From positions 248,001 through 312,000 of the forward strand of contig NZ_ATUK01000012.1 of the NCBI RefSeq assembly GCF_000420165.1: a DNA stretch of 64,000 bases, in the 5' to 3' direction. Positions 11,514 to 21,505 of this stretch are shown here, in pieces. The notes under the pieces are model-generated. The model made no database searches. It was not told the DNA's origin and worked only from the letters and a program-made list of their open reading frames with translations. The position numbers and the translations under genes are program-made. The DNA is from Thioalkalivibrio sp. AKL19. GTDB lineage: Bacteria; Pseudomonadota; Gammaproteobacteria; Ectothiorhodospirales; Ectothiorhodospiraceae. How positions within the stretch are numbered: the stretch's first letter is position 1; the number at the start of each line of letters is the position of its first letter.

Positions 11514-13322
11514 TCATTTCCTGTCGTCGTCCACCGACAGCACCGCCAGGAAGGCCTCCTGCGGCACATCCACCTTGCCGATCGACTTCATGCGCTTCTT
11601 GCCGGCCTTCTGCTTCTCCAGCAGCTTGCGCTTGCGGGTCACGTCGCCGCCGTAGCACTTGGCCAGCACGTTCTTGCGCATCGCCTTGACCGTGGCACGG
11701 GCGATGATCTTGGAGCCGATCGCCGCCTGGATCGCGACCTCGTACATCTGGCGCGGGATGATCTTGGCCATGCGCTCGATGATCTCGCGCCCGCGCGACT
11801 CCGCGTGGTCGCGGTGCACGATCGCCGACAGCGAGTCCACGCGATCACCGTTGATCAGGATGTCCACGCGCACCAGCGGCGCCGCCTGGAAGCGCAGCGG
11901 CTGGTAGTCGAACGAGGCATAGCCGCGGGTGGCGGACTTCAGCCGGTCGAAGAAATCGAGCATCACCTCGGACATCGGCAACTCGTAGGACAGCTGCACC
12001 TGGCGCCCGAGATACTGCATCTTCGTCTGCACCCCGCGCTTTTCCACACACAGGGTAATGACCGCGCCCACGTACTCCTGCGGGACCAGGATATTCGCCT
12101 CGATGATTGGCTCGCGGATCTGGGCGACCTCGTTGTTCGCCGGCAGCTCGGACGGATTGTGCACCGAGACCACCTCGCCGTCGTTGCGCTCCACCTCGTA
12201 GACCACGGTCGGCGCGGTGGTGATCAGGTCCAGATCGTATTCCCGCTCCAGGCGTTCCTGCACGATCTCCATGTGCAGCATGCCGAGGAAGCCGCAGCGA
12301 AAGCCGAAGCCCAGCGCCTGCGAGGTCTCCGGCTCGAACGACAGCGCGGCGTCGTTCAGGCGCAGCTTGTCCAGCGCCTCGCGCAGGTCGTTGAAGTCAT
12401 CCGCGCTGACCGGGAACAGCCCGGCGAACACCCGCGGCTGGATCTCCTGGAAGCCCGGCACCGGCTCGTCCGCGGGGTTGTTGAAATCGGTAAAGGTGTC
12501 GCCCACCTTGGCCCCGGAGATGTCCTTGATGGTCGCGATCAGGTAGCCGACATCGCCCACCTCCAGGGTCTCGCGGTCCACCGGCTTGGGCGTGAACACC
12601 CCGACCCGACTGACCTCGTGGGCCCGCCCCACCGACATCGCCTTGATCTTCTGCCCGGCGCGGAAGCGACCGGCCTTGACCCGCACCAGCGCAACCACGC
12701 CCAGGTAGTTGTCGTACCACGAGTCGATCACCAGCGCCTTGGGCGCGGCCTCGGCATCGCCCTCCGGTGGCGGGATCCGGCGCACGATCTCCTCCAGCAG
12801 TTCGGCGATGCCCTCGCCGGTCTTGGCGGATACGCGCAGGGCGTCGGTGGCCTCGATGCCGATCACGTCCTCGATCTCGGCCGCCACGCGGTCTGGCTCG
12901 GCGGCCGGCAGGTCGATCTTGTTCAGCACCGGCACGACCTCCAGTCCCTGGTCGATCGCGGTGTAGCAGTTGGCGACACTCTGTGCCTCGACACCCTGCG
13001 AGGCATCCACCACCAGCAGCGCGCCCTCGCAGGCGAACAGCGAGCGCGAGACCTCGTAGGAGAAGTCCACGTGCCCGGGGGTGTCGATGAGGTTCAGCTG
13101 ATAGCGCTGACCGTCCTGGGCGTCGTAGTACAGCGACACACTCTGCGCCTTGATGGTGATGCCGCGCTCGCGCTCCAGGTCCATCGAGTCCAGCACCTGC
13201 TCCGACATCTCGCGCTCGGTCAGGCCGTGGCAGCCCTGGATCAGGCGGTCCGCCAGCGTCGACTTGCCGTGGTCGATGTGCGCGATGATGGAGAAATTAC
13301 GGGTGAGGCGGGTTTCGGTCAT
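11514..13322 (-). CDS. lepA: Elongation factor 4 (LepA), back-translocating GTPase
   Basis: LepA is a ribosome-associated GTPase resembling EF-G. The 602-residue length is standard. Visible motifs are AHIDHGKST (residues 14-22), [10 protein letters not shown] (switch I), DTPGHVDF (G3) and NKIDLP (G4), with EF-G-like domains III and V and the unique LepA C-terminal domain ending in basic [10 protein letters not shown]. The start overlaps the stop of the upstream glutaredoxin-like gene (ATGA). lepA-lepB are 67 bp apart. Confidence 0.98.
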   Translation of the reverse strand: MTETRLTRNFSIIAHIDHGKSTLADRLIQGCHGLTEREMSEQVLDSMDLERERGITIKAQSVSLYYDAQDGQRYQLNLIDTPGHVDFSYEVSRSLFACEGALLVVDASQGVEAQSVANCYTAIDQGLEVVPVLNKIDLPAAEPDRVAAEIEDVIGIEATDALRVSAKTGEGIAELLEEIVRRIPPPEGDAEAAPKALVIDSWYDNYLGVVALVRVKAGRFRAGQKIKAMSVGRAHEVSRVGVFTPKPVDRETLEVGDVGYLIATIKDISGAKVGDTFTDFNNPADEPVPGFQEIQPRVFAGLFPVSADDFNDLREALDKLRLNDAALSFEPETSQALGFGFRCGFLGMLHMEIVQERLEREYDLDLITTAPTVVYEVERNDGEVVSVHNPSELPANNEVAQIREPIIEANILVPQEYVGAVITLCVEKRGVQTKMQYLGRQVQLSYELPMSEVMLDFFDRLKSATRGYASFDYQPLRFQAAPLVRVDILINGDRVDSLSAIVHRDHAESRGREIIERMAKIIPRQMYEVAIQAAIGSKIIARATVKAMRKNVLAKCYGGDVTRKRKLLEKQKAGKKRMKSIGKVDVPQEAFLAVLSVDDDRK

Positions 13323-13558
13323 GCAGGGGCCAGTTGGTCCAGCAGTGCCTTTCGATCGAGGAAATGGCAGCAGAGAATGTCGCCGTCGACCGCAAGCACC
13401 GGGACCTTGACGTTGAAACGCGCCTGCAGCTCCGGGTCCTCGTCGATGTCGACGACCGTAAGCGCGAAAGTATAACGGCTTTTGAGGGCCATGATCTCGG
13501 CCAGCATGTCATGGCAGAGACCACAGCTCTCGCGGTGATACAGCGTCAGTTGGGTCAT
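13319..13558 (-). CDS. Glutaredoxin-like thioredoxin-fold protein (DUF836 type)
   Basis: A 79-residue thioredoxin-fold protein with the dithiol CGLC at residues 12-15 and the fold's cis-Pro region ([10 protein letters not shown]) near residue 52. It is shorter than classical glutaredoxins and fits the small DUF836/glutaredoxin-like family. It probably serves as a thiol-disulfide redox protein, but its partner is unknown. The ATG at 13558 gives a compact domain; the stop overlaps lepA (ATGA), so it may be translationally coupled to LepA. Its position between mucD and lepA is worth noting. Confidence 0.85.
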   Translation of the reverse strand: MTQLTLYHRESCGLCHDMLAEIMALKSRYTFALTVVDIDEDPELQARFNVKVPVLAVDGDILCCHFLDRKALLDQLAPA

Positions 13559-13643
13559 GCGCAAACAATCGGGAGGGCTGCCGACGGGATCGACAGCCCT
13601 CCCTCTCCATGACGGCCCCGGAGCCTGTGCTCCGGCGGCGGTT

Positions 13644-15068
13644 TCAGTCCCGCGGGATGCGCAGGGCGATATAGGTCGGGTTGTCACCGCGATAGACCAG
13701 CACCGGCACCGTCCGCCGTTCGCCAACATCGGCGATCAGCTCTTCCAGCGTCTCTGCCGAGTCGACCGCGTGGCCGCCGAACTGCACGATCACGTCACCA
13801 GGCCGGACCCCGGCCGAGCGCGCGGGGTTGTCGACCACCTCCTGCACCACCAGCCCGGCATCCACGTCCAGTTCCGCGGCACGCTCGGCGTCCAGCGGCT
13901 CCAGGACCATGCCCAGCAGGCTTTGCGGTTCGGTCCGCTCCGGCGCCTCTCGCTGCGGCCCGCCACGCTGTGCGGAGATGTCGTCCGGCAGGCGTTCGAT
14001 CTCGACCGTAATGGTGCGGGTCTCTTCACCCCGGCGCACCTCGACCTCGGCCTCGGTGCCGACCGGCGTACGCCCGACGATGGGCGGCAGCGCGGAGGAG
14101 TTGGGCACCTCGATGCCGTTGAACGACAGGATCACGTCGCCGGTTTCGAATCCGGCCTTCTGCGCCGGGCTGTCGGCCTGCACGCGCGCCACCAGCGCAC
14201 CCGCGGGCTTGTCCATGCCGAAGGAATCGGCCAGCTCGCGCGTCACTTCCTGGATCAGCACGCCCAGCCAGCCGCGCGTCACCTCGCCGTGCTCGCGGAG
14301 CTGTTGCACCACGTCCTCGACCATCTCGATCGGCACGGCGAAAGACAGCCCCATGAAGCCACCCGTACGGCTGTAGATCTGGGCGTTGATGCCGATCACC
14401 TCGCCGTCGAGGTTCAACAGCGGTCCACCGGAGTTGCCCGGGTTGATGGCCACGTCGGTCTGGATGAACGGGACGTAGTTCTCGGTCGGCAGGCTGCGCC
14501 CCTTGGCGCTCACGATCCCGGCCGTTACCGAATGGTCGAAACCGAACGGCGAACCGATCGCCAGCACCCACTCGCCGACCTTCAGGTCGGACGATGAACC
14601 CAGCTTCAGGGTCGGCAGGTCCTCGGCATCGATCTTCAGCAGGGCCACGTCACTTTGCGGGTCCTTGCCGACGATCTCGGCGTCGAACACGCGCCGGTCG
14701 GACAGGTGCACCACCACCTCCGAGGCCCCGTCCACCACATGGTTCGCAGTGATGATGTAGCCGTCTTCGGTATAGATGAAGCCGGACCCCAGCGAGTTGC
14801 GCTCGAAGCGCTCCGGACCGCGCGGGCCCTCGCCGCCCGGCGCCCCGAAGAAGCGCTCGAACAGGTCCTCGAAGGGCGAGCCCTCGAAGTCCGGCATCTG
14901 ACCGCGGTGCGGATTCTCGCGCTCGCGGGTGGTCGCTATATTCACCACCGCCGGGCTGTGTTCCTCCGCCAGCGGCACGAAGTCCGGAAGCATGCGCGCC
15001 GAGGCCGGCAGCGAGAGAGCCAGAAAGGTCAGGGCAACCAGTGCCCATTGCATCGGTTTCATCATCAT
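13644..15068 (-). CDS. mucD: Periplasmic serine protease MucD/DegP (Do family)
   Basis: This is a periplasmic chaperone-protease that degrades misfolded envelope proteins. The 474-residue product has a signal peptide (residues 1-24, cleavage after PASA), a trypsin-like domain with triad His110 (ITANHVVDG), Asp140 (SDVALLKI) and Ser213 (NPGNSGGP), and two PDZ domains (about 260-350 and 380-474). The position after rpoE-rseABC matches mucD of Pseudomonas; sigma-E control is likely by homology. A DegQ/DegP label would be equally correct at family level. Confidence 0.95.
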   Translation of the reverse strand: MMMKPMQWALVALTFLALSLPASARMLPDFVPLAEEHSPAVVNIATTRERENPHRGQMPDFEGSPFEDLFERFFGAPGGEGPRGPERFERNSLGSGFIYTEDGYIITANHVVDGASEVVVHLSDRRVFDAEIVGKDPQSDVALLKIDAEDLPTLKLGSSSDLKVGEWVLAIGSPFGFDHSVTAGIVSAKGRSLPTENYVPFIQTDVAINPGNSGGPLLNLDGEVIGINAQIYSRTGGFMGLSFAVPIEMVEDVVQQLREHGEVTRGWLGVLIQEVTRELADSFGMDKPAGALVARVQADSPAQKAGFETGDVILSFNGIEVPNSSALPPIVGRTPVGTEAEVEVRRGEETRTITVEIERLPDDISAQRGGPQREAPERTEPQSLLGMVLEPLDAERAAELDVDAGLVVQEVVDNPARSAGVRPGDVIVQFGGHAVDSAETLEELIADVGERRTVPVLVYRGDNPTYIALRIPRD

Positions 15069-15150
15069 CTAACCCGCATTGGGAAGTCGTAGGTTCATGG
15101 CTCTAGAAAGCCCGGCCCGCCCACAAGTTCCCGCGGGCGGGTGCGAGCGG

Positions 15151-15639
15151 TCAGGGTCGCGGCGAGATCACGGACGCGGCCGGGGCATGCGTCCCCGCGG
15201 CAGGGTGACGCTCCAGCAGCACCGGGGCCAGATCCGGCGCCCGACGACGCAGCCAGACTCGCACGCCGAACAGGCCCGCGGTAAAGCCCGCGAGACCGGC
15301 AAGCAGGTGCGCGCCCTCCCCGAGTCCAGGCGCGAGCAGCATCAACAGGGCCGGTGCCGCCACCAGGCCGGCCAGCGGGAGCAAGTACATCGCCAGCGCT
15401 CCCGACACCAGGGCCTGGTCACGGATGCCCAGGGTCACGGTATCCCCCGGCTGCAGCGTCCCCGGGTGACCGATGGACACCTCCACCGCCTTGCGTCCGA
15501 GGACTTCGGAGAGCACCCCGCTGCCGCAACCGGTGCGGGCGGAACAACTGCCACAGGTCGACTGGCGTTCGATACGCACCCGCGCGGCATGGCCTTCGAC
15601 CGAAAGCACCGTACCCTGTTCGCGAATCCAGTTACTCAT
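15151..15639 (-). CDS. rseC: RseC/MucC family positive regulator of sigma-E
   Basis: RseC is an inner-membrane protein of the sigma-E operon, related to the SoxR-reducing RsxC-associated system. The 162-residue product has an N-terminal Cys cluster (Cys29, Cys32, Cys38 in CGSCSARTGCGSG), which in the family suggests a redox or metal centre, and two membrane helices at about 85-107 and 113-130. The ATG at 15639 gives the usual MSNWIREQGTV-type N-terminus. It starts 22 bp after rseB. Confidence 0.9.
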   Translation of the reverse strand: MSNWIREQGTVLSVEGHAARVRIERQSTCGSCSARTGCGSGVLSEVLGRKAVEVSIGHPGTLQPGDTVTLGIRDQALVSGALAMYLLPLAGLVAAPALLMLLAPGLGEGAHLLAGLAGFTAGLFGVRVWLRRRAPDLAPVLLERHPAAGTHAPAASVISPRP

Positions 15640-15661
15640 GCCTGCGCGCCGCGGTCCCGGC

Positions 15662-16639
15662 TCACTGGTCGGAGTGATACACGACCGCGTCCAGCACACC
15701 CTGCACCGTGGCACGCGGGACATCGCCCACTGCGGTCACCTGATGGCCCGCGATCGAGCGGGCGGCGCCATGGGTGGCACCGGCGCGGGTGGTGCCCTCG
15801 AACAACTGCTCGCCGCTGGCCTTTTCGATATACACCGAAACCGAAGCCAGCCCGTCGCTCAGAACGAAGTGGCGCAGGCGGGTTTCATTATCCCCGACCC
15901 GACGTTCGGTCGCGGCGATCGCGGTGAACCCATCGGGGAGATCCCCGAAGCCCCAGCCGTCCATGCCGGTCTGTTCGTCCCAGTCCGGCTTCTTGTGACC
16001 ATGATCGGCCCGCACCTCGATCCGCTCGACATCCTCGCGGGTGGGCTCGAGGGCCGCCTCCGCGACCTCCTCCAGCCGTTCAAGATCGGTGAAGGCCAAA
16101 CGTTCCAGCAACTTGCCGTGTCCGTCATACAGCTCGCTCAGCAGCGGGATCGCCGTGGCCGCGTGCAGGCAGTAGCGATGGCTGTAGCGCAGGGTGTCAC
16201 GGGCGCGCGCCAGAATCATGCGGCAGTCGAGACCGGCCACACGGTCTGCGCCCATGTCCTTCAGCTCATAGTGATCGTGATGCTCCAGCAGGAACACCGG
16301 GGCGCCGGCCGGCCCGTGCGGGGCCTCGCCGGCCGCCGCCCGGGCGCCCTTGAGGGCGCTCAGCCGGTCGACCGAGCGCAGGATCTCGCGCGGGGCGCCG
16401 GTGAGGGTTTCCAGGCGTTCGCGATAGCCGCCATTCTCGGCGGCATGCACCACGCGAATCGCATCCAGCCGGTCATCGCGCTGGAGCACAAAGGTTCCCT
16501 GATAGCTTTCCGAATGCAGGCTGCCGGTCATGCGCTGCAGCCAGTCGGCGGGGGACGGCTCGCCCGCCAGGGCCGGCAACGAAAGACAGCAGAGCGCGGT
16601 GGCGGCAACCAGGGCGAACGGCAGGCCGCGGCGCATCAC
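15662..16639 (-). CDS. rseB: Sigma-E regulatory protein RseB/MucB
   Basis: RseB is a periplasmic protein that binds the RseA periplasmic domain and protects it from DegS cleavage until lipid or LPS intermediates bind. The 325-residue product has a signal peptide (cleavage near residue 25, LPALAGE), followed by a LolA-like beta domain (YQGTFVLQRDD) and a smaller C-terminal domain (about 225-325). It starts 3 bp after the rseA stop, so co-translation is likely. Confidence 0.94.
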   Translation of the reverse strand: MMRRGLPFALVAATALCCLSLPALAGEPSPADWLQRMTGSLHSESYQGTFVLQRDDRLDAIRVVHAAENGGYRERLETLTGAPREILRSVDRLSALKGARAAAGEAPHGPAGAPVFLLEHHDHYELKDMGADRVAGLDCRMILARARDTLRYSHRYCLHAATAIPLLSELYDGHGKLLERLAFTDLERLEEVAEAALEPTREDVERIEVRADHGHKKPDWDEQTGMDGWGFGDLPDGFTAIAATERRVGDNETRLRHFVLSDGLASVSVYIEKASGEQLFEGTTRAGATHGAARSIAGHQVTAVGDVPRATVQGVLDAVVYHSDQ

Positions 16640-16642
16640 GCG

Positions 16643-17212
16643 TTACTCGTCACTCACGGAGTAGCGGACCCGCCCCAGGGCGGTGGATCCCGGCCCGGTC
16701 AGCTCCGCGTGGTTTTCGAGATAGCGCGCAAAGCGCGGGTCCAGACCCTCGTGCTCGGTGGCGGGGGCATCGCCACTGGTGGTACTTGCAGGCTGCACGC
16801 CACCGGCGACCTGCGCGGGGGCAGCGGTCTCGCTGCTGGCCACCGGAGCGGTCTCCGGGGTGCCCGATTCGGGGCCAATCATCTGCATCCCGACCAGGGT
16901 AACCATCGCGACCGCGGCCGCCACGCCGGTCCCGGCCACCGGCTTCAGCCAGCGTGGCTGGGCCGGTTTGGCCGATACCGCCAGCGGCGCCTCGTCGTCC
17001 AGGGCCGCATGGATACCGTCCATGAAGTGCGCGGGGGCGGTGCGCCGCATCCCGCCGCGCAGACTGTCGCCGATCAGGTGATAGCGTTCCCAGCGGGCGC
17101 GGTCCTCCTCGGACCTCACCAGCTCGTCCATCAGGCGACGTGTCTCGAAGTCATCCGTTTCTCCGTCCACCAGGGCCGACAGACGTTCATTCTTGGAGAC
17201 TTGTTCTTTCAT
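16643..17212 (-). CDS. rseA: Anti-sigma-E factor RseA/MucA
   Basis: RseA is the single-pass inner-membrane anti-sigma factor that sequesters RpoE and is released by regulated proteolysis. The 189-residue protein has the cytoplasmic sigma-binding domain at 1-85 (ERLSALVDGE, RWERYHLIGDSLRG), a membrane helix near 92-111 rich in Ala/Val, and a low-complexity Pro/Ala/Ser periplasmic linker. The C-terminal segment RFARYLENHAE probably binds RseB. It lies 12 bp downstream of rpoE. Confidence 0.94.
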   Translation of the reverse strand: MKEQVSKNERLSALVDGETDDFETRRLMDELVRSEEDRARWERYHLIGDSLRGGMRRTAPAHFMDGIHAALDDEAPLAVSAKPAQPRWLKPVAGTGVAAAVAMVTLVGMQMIGPESGTPETAPVASSETAAPAQVAGGVQPASTTSGDAPATEHEGLDPRFARYLENHAELTGPGSTALGRVRYSVSDE

Positions 17213-17224
17213 GGCGCTACTCGT

Positions 17225-17806
17225 TCAGTTGTCGTCTAACAATGGACGCAAGGTCCGGTCGATGGCCTCGCGGGCCCGGAAGATGCGCGACCGGACCGTG
17301 CCAATCGGGCATCCCATCGTCTGCGCAATTTCCTCGTAGCTCAGTCCCTCAATCTCGCGCAGCGTGATGGCCATCCGAAGGTCGTCGGGCAGTTCCTCGA
17401 TGGTGCGACGCACCGCCCCTTCAATCTCTTCGGACAACAGCTCCCCCTCCGGGGTTGCACTGTCCTTCAGGGCGGAGTCACCACCCATCTGTTCCGCATC
17501 CTGCGCATCGACCTCGGCCTCGGGCCGACGCCGTCCCTGGGAGACAAGGTGGTTCTTGGCCGTGTTGATGGCGATACGGTAGAGCCACGTATAGAACGCA
17601 CTCTCGCCGCGAAAGTTCGCCAGCCCCTTGTAGGCCTTGATAAAGGCCTCCTGGGCCACGTCCAGGGCCGCTGCATGGTCATGGACATAGCGCCCGACCA
17701 GATTGACGATCTTGTGCTGGTACTTCAGCACAAGAATGTCGAAAGCCGCCTTGTCGCCCTTCTGAACTCGCTTGACCAGGGCCTCATCGGAAGCCTTTTC
17801 GCTCAT
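17225..17806 (-). CDS. rpoE: RNA polymerase sigma-E factor (RpoE/AlgU)
   Basis: An ECF sigma factor for the envelope-stress regulon. The 193-residue protein has region 2 (FDILVLKYQHKIVNLVGRY, DVAQEAFIKAYKGL) and region 4 (LPDDLRMAITLREIEGLSYEEIA, GTVRSRIFRARE), with the length and sequence style of E. coli RpoE and Pseudomonas AlgU. It heads a long minus-strand operon and is divergent from nadB, as in E. coli. A sigma-E-like promoter lies about 65 bp upstream, suggesting autoregulation. Confidence 0.97.
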   Translation of the reverse strand: MSEKASDEALVKRVQKGDKAAFDILVLKYQHKIVNLVGRYVHDHAAALDVAQEAFIKAYKGLANFRGESAFYTWLYRIAINTAKNHLVSQGRRRPEAEVDAQDAEQMGGDSALKDSATPEGELLSEEIEGAVRRTIEELPDDLRMAITLREIEGLSYEEIAQTMGCPIGTVRSRIFRAREAIDRTLRPLLDDN

Positions 17807-17850
17807 GCGGGGACTCCCGCCAGCCCACCGGTCTCCGGTAATCTATGGTG

Positions 17851-17878
17851 CATGGACCGCCTGACTCGCATTAAGTTC
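17851..17878 (-). promoter_or_regulatory. Candidate sigma-E (autoregulatory) promoter of rpoE
   Basis: Read on the minus strand, the -35 element GAACTT (17878-17873) is a perfect match to the RpoE/AlgU consensus. After 16 bp comes TCCATG (17856-17851), a weaker match to the TCTGA-type -10. Initiation would fall about 40 bp upstream of the rpoE ATG. Autoregulation of rpoE operons is established in E. coli and Pseudomonas; here it is inferred. Confidence 0.6.
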
Positions 17879-17881
17879 GCT

Positions 17882-17904
17882 TTGCGCACAACACTGTTGC
17901 GCAA
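17882..17904. promoter_or_regulatory. Imperfect palindrome in the rpoE-nadB intergenic region
   Basis: TTGCGC (17882-17887) and GCGCAA (17899-17904) form an inverted repeat that extends inward as AAC/GTT with one extra base in the left arm. It lies between the divergent rpoE promoter and nadB (ATG 17951), where an operator would be expected. A NAD-responsive repressor site is one possibility, but no regulator can be named from sequence alone. Confidence 0.4.
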
Positions 17905-17950
17905 GGGCCACATTTTGCTCTGGCAACAAGCGCAGCACGTTACCTGACCC

Positions 17951-19591
17951 ATGGGGACAGTACAACAACCGCGCCTGACGGACGTCCTCGTGATCGGAAG
18001 CGGCGCGGCGGGGCTCTCGGCGGCCCTGCATCTGGCCCCGCATCGGCGCGTCACCGTGATCAGCAAGGGCCCGGTGGACGAGGGCTCTACCCGCTATGCC
18101 CAGGGCGGCATCTCGGCCGTCCTCGACCGGACGGACTCCTTTGACGCCCACATCCAGGACACCCTGGACGCCGGCGCCGACCTGTGCGATCCGGACGCCG
18201 TGCGCCGCACCGTGGCGGCCGGCCCGGAGGCGATCCACTGGCTGCTGAATCTCGGGGTTCCGTTCACCCGCGAGCCGCTGGAGGGCCGCAGCCGCCTGCA
18301 CCTGACCCGCGAGGGCGGACACAGCGCACGCCGGGTCGCCCACGCCGCGGATGCCACCGGCCGGGCCATCGAGGAGGCGCTGGTCCGCAATGCCTCGGGC
18401 CTGGGCAGCATTGAGGTATTCGAGCGCCACGTGGCCGTGGACCTGATCACCCAGCCGGTGGACGGCACGCGCCGAGTCGTCGGGGCCTATGTGCAGGACG
18501 CCAAGACCCGCGAGGTGGAGACCTTCCTCGCCCCGACGGTGATCCTCGCCACCGGCGGGGCCAGCAAGGTCTACCTCTACAGTTCCAATCCCGACGGCTC
18601 CACCGGCGACGGCATCGCCATGGCCTGGCGGGCTGGCTGTCGCATCGCGAACATGGAGTTCATGCAATTCCATCCGACCTGCCTGTTCCACCCGCGGGCC
18701 AAGTCGTTCCTGATCTCGGAGGCGGTGCGCGGCGAGGGCGGGGTCCTGCTCCTGCCCGATGGCGAACGCTTCATGCCGCGCTTCGACGAACGCGCCGAAC
18801 TGGCCCCCCGCGACATCGTCGCCCGCGCGGTCGACCACGAGATGAAGCGCCTCGGCATCGACCACGTGAACCTCGACATCAGCCACAAGCCGGCCGAGTT
18901 CATCCGCGAGCACTTCCCCACCATTCACGAGCGCTGCATGGAATACGGCTTCGACATGACCCGCGAGCCGCTGCCGGTCGTACCCGCCGCACACTACACC
19001 TGCGGCGGCGTGATGGTGAATCACTTCGGCCAGACCGACCTGCCGGGGCTCTACGCCGCCGGCGAGGTCTCCTATACCGGCCTGCACGGCGCCAACCGCA
19101 TGGCCAGCAACTCGCTCCTGGAGTGTCTGGTCTACGCCCGCGCCGCGGCCGACCACATCCTCTCGCAGACCGACCTGCCCGCGCCCGAGAAACTCCCGGT
19201 GCCGCCGGCCTGGGACGAATCCCGGGTGACCGAGTCACAGGAAGAGGTGGTGGTCGCCCACGACTGGGACGAACTGCGCCGGCTGATGTGGGACTACGTC
19301 GGGATCGTGCGCGCCCGCGAACGCCTGCACCGCGCCGAACGACGCATCCGCATCCTGCAGGAGGAGATCCACGAGTATTACAGCCACTTCCGCATCTCCC
19401 CGGACCTGCTGGAGCTGCGCAACCTGGCGATGGTCGCCGAAATCATCGTGAAGAGTGCCCTGTCGCGCCAGGAGAGCCGCGGGCTGCACTTCATCCGCGA
19501 CTATCCGGACACCGACCCGGCCCTGGACGGCCAGCCGACCATCCTCGCCCCCGACAACGCCCTGCGCCCGGGCGACACCCGCCGGCCGTAA
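17951..19591 (+). CDS. nadB: L-aspartate oxidase
   Basis: NadB oxidises L-aspartate to iminoaspartate with FAD, the first step of de novo NAD synthesis. The 546-residue flavoprotein has the dinucleotide-binding motif [11 protein letters not shown] near residue 17, the substrate-region [20 protein letters not shown], and the C-terminal FAD motif [13 protein letters not shown]. The C-terminal helical domain is complete. nadA is not adjacent. Succinate dehydrogenase flavoproteins are longer-related relatives but lack this context. Confidence 0.97.
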   Translation: MGTVQQPRLTDVLVIGSGAAGLSAALHLAPHRRVTVISKGPVDEGSTRYAQGGISAVLDRTDSFDAHIQDTLDAGADLCDPDAVRRTVAAGPEAIHWLLNLGVPFTREPLEGRSRLHLTREGGHSARRVAHAADATGRAIEEALVRNASGLGSIEVFERHVAVDLITQPVDGTRRVVGAYVQDAKTREVETFLAPTVILATGGASKVYLYSSNPDGSTGDGIAMAWRAGCRIANMEFMQFHPTCLFHPRAKSFLISEAVRGEGGVLLLPDGERFMPRFDERAELAPRDIVARAVDHEMKRLGIDHVNLDISHKPAEFIREHFPTIHERCMEYGFDMTREPLPVVPAAHYTCGGVMVNHFGQTDLPGLYAAGEVSYTGLHGANRMASNSLLECLVYARAAADHILSQTDLPAPEKLPVPPAWDESRVTESQEEVVVAHDWDELRRLMWDYVGIVRARERLHRAERRIRILQEEIHEYYSHFRISPDLLELRNLAMVAEIIVKSALSRQESRGLHFIRDYPDTDPALDGQPTILAPDNALRPGDTRRP

Positions 19592-19624
19592 TCCTTCTGA
19601 GTTCGAGCACCGCGCCTGCCGTCC

Positions 19625-19801
19625 CCCGTCATTGCGAGGAGTGCAGCGACGAAGCACAAAAGCAGCGAAGCTGCGTTGAACGGCCGCAGGCCGGCCCGAA
19701 GGGCGAGCGGAGCGAGTACCCCCCCACGCTGGCAAAGCGCTGGGATCAGGTGGCCGAGCACATCGATTGCCACGTCGCCTGCGGCGACTCGCAATGACGG
19801 G
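19625..19801. repeat. 177-bp MITE-like repeat with 14-bp terminal inverted repeats
   Basis: The left end CCCGTCATTGCGAG (19625-19638) is the exact reverse complement of the right end CTCGCAATGACGGG (19788-19801). The interior holds further inverted segments (GAAGC-type and CGTCGCCTGCGGCGAC) and no coding sequence. Repeats with CGTCATTGCGAG ends occur in several unrelated bacterial genomes; that statement is from memory. It sits between convergent nadB and the reductase gene. Confidence 0.75.
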
Positions 19802-19822
19802 TTCAGCTAGACACGCGGCGCA

Positions 19823-20547
19823 TTACCACCACTTCTCGTATTTCAGCTGCGCCTCGGGGATGCCCCATTCCGCCAGCAGCGTGGCCATGTCCTCGATGAA
19901 CTCGCGCGAGCCACAGAAATAGAACAGCGCATCGCGCGGCAGGTCGAGCGACTCCAGCAGGCGATGGCTGATGCGCCCGGTATGGCCCAGCCAGTCCTCG
20001 GCCTCGCGGGTCACGGTCAGGCTGACGTCGATGTTTGGCGCCGCGGCCATCGCCTCCAGTTCCTGCGGGAACAGCACCTCGTCCTTGTGCGCCACGCTGT
20101 ACACCAGATGCGCATAGACCTCGGGCATGTCGGCATGAATCGCGCGCAGAATACCGAACAGCGGCGTCACACCGATGCCGGCCCCCAGCAGGACGACGTT
20201 CCTTGCCATGCCGGGCTCGAAGAAGAAGCTGCCCTGCCCCGGTGTGATGTACACGGTGTCGCCTTCCTGCGCGACCGCGTGCAGGTGATGCGTCGCATGG
20301 TGGTGGTCGGCATACTTGATGGCCAGTTGCAGGCGGCCGTCCGCACGCGGCGCGGAAACCACCGAGTAGCCCCCGACGAAGGGCTTGCCCTCGGGCTGCG
20401 GGATCACCAGGTCCAGCCACTGCCCCGCCTTGCTGGTAAAGCGCCGCGGATCCGCCGCCAGGGTGAATACCTTGATCAGCGGCGTGACCTGCTCGATCGT
20501 CTCGATCCGGGCCGGCAGAAAGTGATCGGGCAGTTCAACGGCATCGG

Positions 20548-20551
<4 letters not shown>
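19823..20551 (-). CDS. Ferredoxin-NADP reductase-like FAD/NAD(P) oxidoreductase
   Basis: This is a 242-residue flavin reductase of the FNR superfamily. An N-terminal beta-barrel FAD domain (about 12-105, with GGYSVVSAP in place of the usual RxYS box) is followed by the NAD(P) domain with GAGIGVTPLFGIL near residue 122 and the C-terminal FYFCGSREFIEDM. It could donate or accept electrons for ferredoxin or a flavin; an OXNAD1-like role is also possible. The missing Arg in the RxYS box is notable. Its ATG overlaps the mazG stop (ATGA). Confidence 0.8.
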
Positions 20552-21408
<857 letters not shown>

Positions 21409-21468
21409 CGCGGGAGTGTACGGGGTCCGACGGGCGGCAAAAACCGCCCTCCGGATGAACATTCGGAA

Positions 21469-21494
21469 CCGGTGGCTCCTGATGGGGCCACCGG
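21469..21494. other. Inverted repeat downstream of the persulfide dioxygenase gene
   Basis: CCGGTGGC (21469-21476) pairs with GCCACCGG (21487-21494), 12 bp beyond the stop of the upstream minus-strand gene. No T tract follows on the minus strand, so intrinsic termination is uncertain. A second stem, GGGCGG/CCGCCC around an A-rich loop, lies at 21432-21448. Confidence 0.45.
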
Positions 21495-21505
21495 GCGGGG
21501 CCGAG

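Noticed and set aside
11511-13475. A 654-codon plus-strand open frame opposite lepA
   Set aside because: It is an antisense shadow of lepA, with His/Leu/Gln-rich translation typical of complementary GC-rich coding sequence.
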